The position numbers were made by a program, and so were the translations under genes. Shown in pieces: positions 48,482 through 60,400 of a stretch of 64,000 bases of DNA (its first letter is position 1; the number at the start of each line of letters is the position of its first letter). The notes under the pieces are model-generated. The model was not told where the DNA came from, ran no database searches, and saw only the letters and a program-made list of their open reading frames with translations. This stretch comes from Schistosoma haematobium (taxonomy: Eukaryota; Platyhelminthes; Trematoda; Strigeidida; Schistosomatidae). The stretch is from NCBI RefSeq assembly GCF_000699445.3, contig NC_067197.1, forward strand, positions 9,244,152-9,308,151, given 5' to 3'.

Positions 48482-51400
48482 GTGTTTGTATCTTGTACAT
48501 TGGTGAAGGAAACAAATTGTTTGGCTGGGTTATATAATTGATAGAGATGAAACTTTCAGGATAATTTTACAGAGAATTGTTGTTCATAGTTTTTGGTGTC
48601 AATATTAAGTACTTAGCTTATGGTAATTTTATAATAGTTTTATTGTCAGATCTCATTTTATTTATTAATTGTTGTCGTACGCTTTACTTTATCTAAATTG
48701 CCGTTAATCAAATATGGACTTAGTGTACAGATTTTATATCAAATATAACTCATAATAAATATATTTTTGTTATATCCCAATATGTAGAAATATTGTATTT
48801 CTGACATTTCGAGGTACTAATTAAATTTATTTTTTTGGTTGAGATCATGAATTAATTGATGTTAGACCACCGTTGGAAACCTGGAAGCACTGGACGGCCG
48901 TTTCGTCCTAGTATGGGACTCCTCAGCAGTGCGCATCCACGATCCCGCACCCCACGGGATTCGAACCCAGGACTTACTGGCTTTGCGGTTATTTATTTAC
49001 TCTGAAGAAGTGAAGTACATTAGGTCACGAAGAGTCAAACATACAACTTTTCTACTCATTGGGATATAAAAAAATATATTTATTATTAACTATTTATTCG
49101 ATGCTCAATTTAGTTGAAATCAAATATAACTCAGTTCTGTACAAGTTGTAATTACTTATTTGTGGTTATATAATGGATATATATAAAACTGGATTTTTGA
49201 ATAAGGAGGACAAACACAGTACAATAATATAAGGTTAAATCCACTTGCTATCTTGAAATTCATTAGCTCCACGGCAATTTTTTTTAAAAACCCCCCACCC
49301 ACCCTTTTTAAAAATGTTTTTTCAACCCAAAATTGCAATATTTTTCATCCCGTTTCGTCCAATGAAATGGCTAGTTTTAAAGTTCGTTTTTAATTTGTTA
49401 GTTATGTTTTGTCGGATTGTTATAAAACATCAGTACTTGTCGACGAAGTACATTTTAATCATCATTATGGAGGAGAGTAACGTGCCTAGTACAAACGCTG
49501 TTGTTTCTCACGTAACAGAAATGGAGGAAGTCTTTTTGACAACCTTGTCTCTTGTTGCGTTCCCATCGGTTGAAGCGTTGAAGTCCGCTATCACAAATTA
49601 TGAAAGATCAACTTACTGTCATTATGTAGTTCGAGATTCGCATTTGTGCAGGAATGAAAACTCGTACATTAAATTTGTGTGCTGGAGACATGGCCGTATA
49701 ACATCTAGCGGTTCGTCACAGCGGATCAGACGGAGGAGGTAATTTTATAAATGTTATTAACATTTTTTGTCATGAAGGGCTTCCATGAACACTCAATGTC
49801 CGGCCTTCATGTATTGTAAGATTATCGACGGCTACTGGACTGTTGTACGTGGGAATGTGCATCACAATCACGAGTGCAATTCCCTAAGGTACCAAGGAAA
49901 TTCATGGGTGCGCAGGTTAACAGAGGCCCAGTTTGAAAATGTGCGACCGCTGCTAATATCTGGTACTGCTTCATTCCACATTAAGAATTATGCTTACCAT
50001 GTGTTACTAAAAGAACTTATGCACACACTTCGGTAATAATTTGTTTACTAATTAGGTATTCAGCATTAGACAACCGACCGAATTCAGTAATCACTATTAT
50101 CAAATATTCAAACCGAGTTTCAGTTCCTTTTTCACTCAACTTTCTTTTAATGTGATATATATAAGTACTCGTGACATTAAATCACTTGATCGGAAATCAA
50201 AAATTTATCCCAATACACATTCACTAACAGTAGGATTGCACTTAAGTTGGTGTTTTTTTCTTAAAATGTCTAAATTTCTTACAAGACTAAGATTGCACAA
50301 AAAGATTTATTCACTATCGTTTAATTTCAAATGTAAAAATCAAAATCCTGACATCCAATCACAGCACTTGATGCGACTTCGATTTCAACTAATCAGATCA
50401 CAAAGATGAACAGTTTACGACCAATTACAAAATGATTAAAGGTGACAAAATGTTCATTCATTATCACTTGAGCACACACTTGCAAAACGAGTACACCAAT
50501 CACCGATCGCTAAATTTTTCTTTCACACCATACAATTTTTTAGAAATGGGTGGTAGGGAATCTTAATTGCCGTGGGCTTAATGTCAACCTGCTATTTTTG
50601 TCTCCAGATTTGACATTGAAAGGATGAAAAAAGCTCGTGGACTAACAGGGATTGAAATTCATGATAATTGTATATTGATCAAAATGAGGATTGTTATTCT
50701 GACAGGTATGAAGCTCACTAGTAATTAATGGACAATCATAAGGAAGCTAAAATTTTCAACACTAATTTTAGTATTTTACTTTGATCACGTCAATAAACTT
50801 CATTGAAATAATCAAATTTCTTGGAAAATTGTCTACAAACACCATTAAACATGTTTCATAAAATGAGAAATCCCACTCATTCAAGCAGTGATTTTTTCAT
50901 TGCAAAAAAAAGGAAATTGAAACAAAATATCACTGTTAATTAGCAAATGAATATCTTGAGATGCCTTAAATTTTCATATTGCAGATTAAAAACTTTTTGC
51001 TGACCACTTTTTTTTAAATCAACTGACATACATTACTGGTTAACTCAATGATTCTACAATTTTATCAATGAACTGTGTTCTAAAGAGACGAGTTTAATGA
51101 AGTTAGAACACTTGGAGCTATTATTCAGATTGATATTTTTATTACATAGTAGATAACTGTTTTATTGTATTTCTACATTCTGCTTAATGTTAGCTTCCTT
51201 CGAACCTACTATTCCCTAATTATTGTCAAGTAATTATGCACTGTTTACTTTGTTTTCTGCCACTTATGGCATGATTATGTTTAAAGTATGATGTTCTATT
51301 TGTTGTGCTGTGCGGCCTGCTAATTGGTGTATACAACCTGATGGATGTTCGAGATAGTGGCTGGCTGATTGAGATGTTATAATGGAAACTCTGCTGCTAA

Positions 51401-54400
51401 CGTTTCTTTGAATATGAGGCTGTGATAGAGAAAGGCTTGTGTATAGACGGACTAATAGGGATGTAGCGTGTATTGGCTGAAGGTTGGCTTTGGAGGCCAG
51501 AACATATAACTGGTCAAGTCTAGTACGCCAATTTATAGACGGAATAGTAGATGTGAAATGGAGAAAGCATGAGTATAGTGCTGTGAACTTTTATTGAGAT
51601 CACGAATCGATTAGTGTAAGACCACCATTGAAAACCTGACAGGCTAAGGGTTGGCGCGCGAGACTGAAGGTTCCTAGTTTGAACCTCACATATAGGACCG
51701 TCGGTGCGTACTGCTGAAAAGTCCCATACCCTGACAAAACAGCCGTCTAGTGCTTCCAGGTCCTCAATGGCGGTCTAACATTGATCGATCCATGATCTCA
51801 TAGAAACATTATAATCGGAGTTTTGATTGATGGTTTCGGCACGTGCTATTGATTTGTTTCTGAAGGCATAACAAACTGTTTCATCATAACACTACTCGAT
51901 TATGGGATAAAACTCAAGTAATACTGTAAATTTCAAAAGATGAAGTCGAACTATTAACGCTTATGTATGAATTTTTTACTTACCATCAGTTTTAAAAGGA
52001 CGAATTTTACATCTATATAATGAAAAAACATATAAAGCAGTAAGACGTGTATAGGAATGTGAAGTAGGATTAGCTGCCTTTCGACTATAAAGTTCATTTT
52101 TTGATCTGCTTCTTCTTCCTCTTCCGCCTCCTACTCTATGAGGTACACAACCAACATTTGGTTGCATACAGTTAAGTGTATTCGATTCAGCATTCATTAT
52201 TTTAAACTTTTTATCACAATCGGTATATAATAAATCTAATGGTGGACGAAGAAAACCATCACAGTGATCTGGTGATAATTTCTTATAATTTATTTTTGAT
52301 TGATTTCTCCTTGACTTGTCGAAAACTAATCTTCTACCAGAAGTACGTTTTGAAGAGGTATCTTTTGCAATAATAATTAGGTCATTAAAAACAAACAAAT
52401 GTCGTAGAATACTGGTTTCTTTATGAGGAGGTTGATTTTGATTAATCTTTAAATGAGAAAAAAACAACAGAAACAATAAGAAAAACAAATGGTGGGTGTT
52501 AGCGATTATCGATTATTGTGTTACTTTAGTTATTGATCCATAGTGAAACATTTATTATATAACAAATTATATTTTTGTTGGGATATTCACGAAAATATCC
52601 CAAAAATTATCCTGTTATGACTAATGCTATCCTTGGACATGAAATGGTATCATCTTATTGGTCAATATTTAGTTAACGTGTTATTTTCCTGTTGGCCATT
52701 ATTGTACAATGTTATTTTCTATTTTATGGTACGTTGCGGTCTGCTTGACTGGTATATAAACAAAGTATGTTTGAAATATAATGATTCATATATCCGAGGC
52801 TGTGACTTGTGTTCTGGACTCAACTGGCTGGGCTAGACAGGGGAGCGAGACCAATCAGAACCCTAGGTCGTTCTACGTGTTTGCGCGTCTTTGGTCCGAT
52901 CAATAATTCGCTACCCTTAATCCGCAGCAAATATTTTTCACGTTGTAACAATTTTTTCCGTAATAGAGGGCTTATGGAGAATGTTGAATTTTGTGGATTA
53001 CAATACAGATTAATTTTGGCTAGACAACCATCGAAAACTAGGTTGAGGTGAAGCGCTTACCACGAGGCATGGAAATTGTAGTTTAATTCCTGGAGGGGTT
53101 GTGTATGCATACTGTTGATGAGGCATATTAGGACGAAATGACTATCCAATGCTTCCTAGACTTCAACGGTTGTCTAGCTTCAGTAAGTCTGCGGTTTTAT
53201 CTTCCGATGATTGTTTGGTTGAAATTTACGAGTTATTTTCATAATTAATTAATTTAATTATCCATTTCTACTATTCAAATCAAACAGATTTTCACAAAAG
53301 AAAAAATTAGATTCCATTTAGAAAATCACACAAAATTTAATTCGATCAGGTGTGAATGCTAACTCACACTTGAAAAACGATAGCGGTTTAGTGGAAATCA
53401 GGTATGTAATCTATGTAAGTAAAACATTCCAAGCAGTGACATTACCACTGAAAAAGTAATGTAATTCAATGTTATATTTCTCGTATCAATCGTTTTTGTT
53501 AATTTACACGGTATTCTATGTGATTGTAGCTGTTATCTTGAAAATATAGACAAATTTCCGTGTCGTGGTAACTCAGGTGAGATATATTGTTTAAAAATCA
53601 TATCTCTTGAGAGGAAGCCAGAATAGACATAAATCTAGACGTATTCATCTCCCGTTTCTTTCTAAAAATAGACGAAAACAGCGAAAACGTCAAGCTTTAT
53701 TGTTATTTTCATCTGCATCTTATTGTTTGGAACATTGCAATGGATTGTGAACATTTCACAAAACCACGCAAGCATATTTTTCAGTCCACATACATAATTA
53801 ATTCAGTAAAACAAATCTAAGATCTAAAAAATCATTTCAGTATTTGCATACTTCTAAAATAGATTAGGTTAAAAGGTTGAACGAATCTCATAAATGGTAT
53901 ATTCCAATTAATTGTAGTTGATTTGATAATTCAATACAATCTTGGTTATTCCATGTAAGCATAATTTGTAGTTCATCAAATCTGTACAACTGTGCACCAT
54001 TAAAATGTTAACATTTTTTGTAATCTACCAGAGTGACATCTTATGATTTGGCTATTCGAAGCAAATATGTGAATTCTATTAACACTATTATATTCCATCT
54101 TATGATGAAGATGACGACAAATGAGTGATTATTTATCTATAATATGAACTAAAAATTTATGTTAAGCTTAACTAACCAAAAATGGTAACACAAGGTAAGA
54201 ACGAAACTTACATATCTTAAATCGATAGAAGAAAAGATGAATTAAATCATACAATAAAAATATTACCAGTTGATTTGGAAGTAGCATAAGACTCTGAGAA
54301 TTAATAATGCCGATAAGTATTCATGGTTGAAGTGAATTATACTGACAAGTACGAATAACTAAATAGCCAGTCAGAAAATAGTGTTTGGTTAAAAAGCAAT

Positions 54401-57400
54401 TTATCATTCAATGAATAAAGTTTTGAAATGATTAATGAATATTTACATGTTGAATTATTCATTATAGAAAAGAAGAAAAAGGTTGAGGTAAGTAGTTGGA
54501 GTTAGAATGGGAGAATGCTTTTTATTTATAATGAAGGATAACCATGTAGATAGCTCTTGAAATTTGAATTCCAAGAACTTTTAAGCTGCATGCAAAAAGT
54601 CATAGATCATGTAAAAGTGTTATGGATATTTCAATTTTTCCTGTTTTCTATTATTTGACACTGAAGATACTGACAACTTTCTCGTTATCATGTGAGAAAT
54701 CATTTTGATTCTTTAGTTTTTTGAAGTAATATTCATAACTCTTTTAGCAGGAATGGGTATCAACTAAGTTCATCAATAAACTTATGAATGAGATAAAAAT
54801 AAGATCAAAGGTAACAACTGTTTCGAAGAAGTTACTGTCCTTGAAGTCACAGTTCCTAAATGACTCTACCGAGGAAATAATAACGCAGAGGTTAGAAAAA
54901 GCAATTCAGAAAACATTTAATGCAGCCAAGCCGAATACAGTCTTCCGATTATGAAAACCCCTAATAAAAATAAACTGAGTTCACCACATTTATGTATGTC
55001 TGTCAATTCAACTGCTCTTGTGGAGCCAGTTACTTGAGATGTATCGTTCGCTAAGTCCATCATCATATAGCAGAACACCATTCGTCTCATTCATGTGAAG
55101 AACAGGTAAGATGGATTAAGAGTTCTGATGTCTTTCAATCGGCTGGTACCGAACATCATGTTGACTTGAATAAAGCTCTTGAAATTATTCACCATATTCC
55201 ATCAGATTTAAAGTATGTTTTAAGTCATTATCTTTTGCATACTGCTGAAGCTATCAGAATAGATATTACCAAGCCTAATATTTTCAATCAAAAGAATTTT
55301 AAACAACATCTCTATCTGTATTGGCGATAGATATGCCAGTGTGTTCAAGCTGGACACACACTAATTAACCGTATTCTTTCAAAAAGAAACATATTCAAAC
55401 AGTTTTCTAATTTTCATAGTTGAAATTTTTACAAATCCCCCCATATTATTCATTTCCTAATTCCTTTCATTGTTTAATTTATATCTTTTTTTCAATCTTT
55501 ACAAACAATTACTTTGATGATGATAAACTTTTTTTTCTTGCAATTATCCAATTAATCATTTGATAGTATTTTTGTAAACACTGTAAAATTATATAATTCG
55601 ATCTGTTACCCCACTATTCGATTAGTATTATTTTATTTTTCCGTACATAGGTTGTGAAGATTGTTAAGTTTTAGTCGAGATCTTGAACCGTTCAACGTTA
55701 GACCACTATTGTTAATCACATATATATTAATATATATTCGTGTAGAACCTTAATGGATAACTAACTCAAGGGGGCATTTCTTTACACTATTTAACTTTTC
55801 ATTAACCTATAAATGAAGATTTTCACTATAATGATTTTGCGAATGATTAAAAGTATGTAAATATGTATATACTTGTATTCATTTGTAGTAGATTAATTGA
55901 AAATATGAGAATAATGATAAAATCAAAACAAATGAATGGGAAAAATTAATGTGAGAAAATGGCTGATAACGTAATTAATCTTAATGAAAATTAATTCTTT
56001 AATGAAAGTCCACGTAATATATTTATCGAATCGTATGAAAGATGAATAAATGCCAAGTAAACATTTTATTATATTTATGGAAAATTAATAATAATAATAA
56101 CAACGAAAAGAAAAAGAAAAAAAAGAGAGAATATGTACATTTGTCAAACTAGTACAACCTATGGACGAAATCATTATTAAATTAATGGGTTTTCGGATTC
56201 GATCAAGTTAGAATAAATGAATGAATATACTTGGTTTGAATAAACTGTTTATTACATGGAAAAGCAATCTAGTATTACATGCACACATAAAGATAATATT
56301 ATGTTGTGATTGATATGCAAAACTTTCAACAGTTGAGTGATGATAAAATAATATAAGACTTGATAAGATCTCTGATATAATTTAATTCAAAGTTTAAGGG
56401 AAAATTCTCTTTGCGTTAATTTCAGAAACCTACTGGTTTTAATTTCAGTTCCAAGTTTAACTTTTGATATACCCCGGTGATTGATCATTTTCATATAAAT
56501 GTATTGATTATGCCATCTATACAATTGAATTTAATTTGCTAAAAAAATTGTTACTATCGTATACACAGTTCATTATTTAATAATTGGTCGTGATTTGCTT
56601 AAGCCAAGTAAAAGTATAATTTATTTTTCTTAAATTGTATCACTAAAAGTAGATACCAAATTGTGTTTGAAATGGGACATCTTTGTTTTTTTTTTTTAAA
56701 AACAACTAAAAATATACAGCTTTTCATAAAAGCAATTCTGGCATTTATTACAGCAAACTTGATATAAAGTCGTTAAAACTTTCTTAGTTCTTTTACTATT
56801 CCTAATCTGTCCTATAATCTGACGTTTTCATGACTTTCAGTTTGTCTAATCTGTCAACTCTGATGAAGCAATACATGACGCTATTGTTGCATGTCAAGCT
56901 CAAAGAGAGTTTTATAGCACGTGTACACACTCTGTCTTGTTATTGTTTCCGATATAGAAGATGAGTTTCTTCCAGTAAACAGATTTGGTATGTGTCTAAA
57001 GTGTACTGGTAATGATTTACGTACTGTATGTTTGTATGGATGACAAAATGTGTTATTCTTCACTATCGTACACACTGATTTATAATAAACTGTATAATAA
57101 ATAAAAAGCCAAAAAAAATTATAACCTACATGAATCACCGTACAATAACAAACCAATCGACGATGTGGTTCCACTAATTCAAATGGATTATTCGTGAATA
57201 AGAATTCATTATCAATGTCATCAGTGTTTAAAATTTTAACTTCTTGCAAATTTCTTATTGCATTAGATATATGTCGAACGATTGTTGTTTGATCTGTACC
57301 TGGTTCCAATGGTTTAACTTTAATACGATGAAATATTTCAGTTAATGTACGATTTGAGAATACATGTTTTATATCAAGAGATTTGTTATTATTAATATTC

Positions 57401-60400
57401 TTTTCATTGTCCAGAATGGATTCAGTATTAGTATTACCACTTCCATCAACCATATCGTTTTGATTAACATTTGAAATCTTTGACTTTGATTTAGCCGTGA
57501 AAGAAGATAGTGAAGATGATGATGAAGATGGTTGATTTAATAAAAGATCTAGAGAAAGCAGGAAAAAGAGACAAAACAAGAAGATCATTGAAGGTAACAA
57601 GGAAAATCAAAGATATAAATAAATCGAGAATACAGTTTGTCGAACAACATAAATTCATTATATTTTAAGGCTTTTTATCAGATATGAATGGCCCATAGTT
57701 ACAACTAATTATGCCAAAGTAAACTAAGTATTACATAATGTAATTAATGAAATTCAGTTGGTAACAACGGAAATAAGAAGAAATAACATATTTTACATAG
57801 TTGAAATTGGTTATTACTTTTGATATGTTGAAAATAAAATCATGCAAGGAGTTGGCAGAAGCTATAGATGATAATAAAGAAACAAGAAACAAAAACAAAT
57901 GAGTGATAATCAAGGCATCTAGATGATGTAAATTTAAAGTTAACGACGTGAGAGAATGTTAGTGGAATTATTTAAAGTTTATGTTGCATGTTTTTAAGTA
58001 ATCTAAGTACATGTGAAAAAAGTTATATTGATATGTAAAACTTTACAACTTCGTACATAAAGAAATCTGGGGTTTGATCGATAGGTTCTTGAAGATCACA
58101 GGTACGTTATGCTGAAAAGGACCAACTTACAAGACACTTAGGTAGGACAGCGATTTTCAATGATTACCTTCAGTTAACTAAGATAAAATCTGTTTAATGT
58201 AGTGTAATAAATTACAACAGTTAATATATTGTATCTTAAATGCAGTATAAAAAGAATAAATCCCATTGTAGAACCAGTGATCTGTCACTGCGCGCTAGAC
58301 AAATCATCCATCAAGCTGAATCGTTCCTTCGCTAGACAATAGATCAGGGAAGCTTGAATAGCTTGCCGAATATCTTTAAGGTCACAGATGACTAATGCAG
58401 ACTAATCAATCGCATATCATAGACTAGTGAATGTAATGATGGCTCTACTATATAATTCTTTAGTCTTCTCCTATAATATATTCCTTTAATAAGGTTATGT
58501 TTGTTTTATTCAATCATCAGAGTAGTTACAGTAACTATTACAACGAAAGAGTAATTCAGGCTAGGTATTAACCTCGAAGTCTGACTTCGACATAAGCCAG
58601 GAGGTCACATCATTTCCATTCAACTCGAGTGCACCGACAATCAACACAGATCACTTAAATTATCACTAGGTAGATGAAACCAACGACTGACGTTATCTGA
58701 AACGTTTACAGTGTTCAGTAGGTGTGTTATATCCAAACGTTTTAGCTATTTGTAGTTTGTTTAATCAGTGACTGCTGTATACTGGAATGAACATTTCGCA
58801 AAAAATTTCACTTTGGGCGTCTTGAGTCATTCGTGACTGTGAGCTATCAATAAATGTGTAGACTTGATTAACGTGCTGGATGAAAAATATAAATATAATC
58901 AACTGTTGGGGTTTGAATTGAAATCTTGAATAAAAAATACTCTAATTTTCAGTCTTCATTCACTAAAAAGAGCAAAAAATGGATAAAATTCCTGGACACA
59001 ACAAAGTTACTGGACAATGAAAATGTTGTCACTGACCTCAGTCGAGCTAACTTACAAATGTCATTTCTCAGCAATACCGAGTTATATGTGCTGACCGGTG
59101 ATATATTTATCAAATTTACATTTTAGGAAATTTAGATAGACTCTTTTCATGCATTGTTAAAATAATTAAGTAGTATTCATACTCTGTTTGAATAGAACGA
59201 TATGACAATTGGATGCACATAATAAGTTTATCGCTATCATAGACATTAGGTTGAAGACTAGACTAAAATAACATCGCTTATTACTTAGTAATCAAATTTG
59301 ATTATACAGGAGGTCGGTCACTATCTAAATAACTCAATGGTAACGTATCAAACAGTAAAAATGTGTAACGTGGTTTCAGATAAAACAGGAAGCATCAGTT
59401 ACCTTACAGATGACAGATACCTCTACTTGACGAGTGGTAATTATTAAGAAATCTAGGCTCAAAGTTTCCTTTTGAACAAACCTCTAGAATACAAATCAAT
59501 AAAACTAGTTAAATAAATAAATAAATGATCCTGGTAAATAGTTCCATTTACAATCATGAATAATAGAATAAAAAAGAGAAGCCATATCTTCAAACAAATC
59601 TCAATATATCTTATTATGATAATTGCTTGTCCATTATTAAGTAAATACCGATTAGTTATTGATCTACAAAGAAATACATTAGCTGAATACAACTTAATCT
59701 ATGGAAATAATAAAAAGAAAACATTAAGCTTGAACAATAAACTTAATTGCCAAAACATTTTTCTACGTTTCTTGCTAAAATTAATTACTTCCCATATAAA
59801 AAAAGTGATGGTTATAAATTTTTTCATACAATAAACGTTAGAAAACGTTTTGGAAAGTCCATTATTCTTACAATAAATTTGTAGGTGATTTGTTTCGGAT
59901 GCAAATAAAATAATAACCGATGACAAGGCAGTGGAATGAACTAAATTTCATTTCGTGTAGAAATACTGATATAATTCTGTTTTCTATATACATGTTTTCA
60001 AAGCAATCAACTTTTTTAGTTTTACACCACGGATTGACTCAATCATGTATCTGATGAAAACTAGAAAGTTTTCGACAGATGGGTCGTTCTGATATTGGAC
60101 GTCTTAGAATAGGTGTCTAAAACAATACTGGTATTTAAACGTAGGACCTTCAAGTCTCACGCAGAGCGCTTGACTTTGAAACTACGGAGTTAAAATAGCC
60201 CTTTCTTCTCAAAACATTCTCGAAGTTGAGCATTTATCACTGTAACGTCTACCACGATTCATCTGTTTAACTTAATCTCGTTGTGCTAACGTAGAACGAC
60301 AAATTTAGCTGACGTAAATTTATGTCTGAGTACACTCAGAGGTTCGTCGGAGAGAATCTATCGTAAGAACACTTTCTTTTCGGTAAACTCATTTACTTAA

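Noticed and set aside
57731..57913. ORF with signal-peptide-like start inside IQSEC-like intron A-B
   Set aside because: Short, no body after the hydrophobic start, inside an intron of the same strand.
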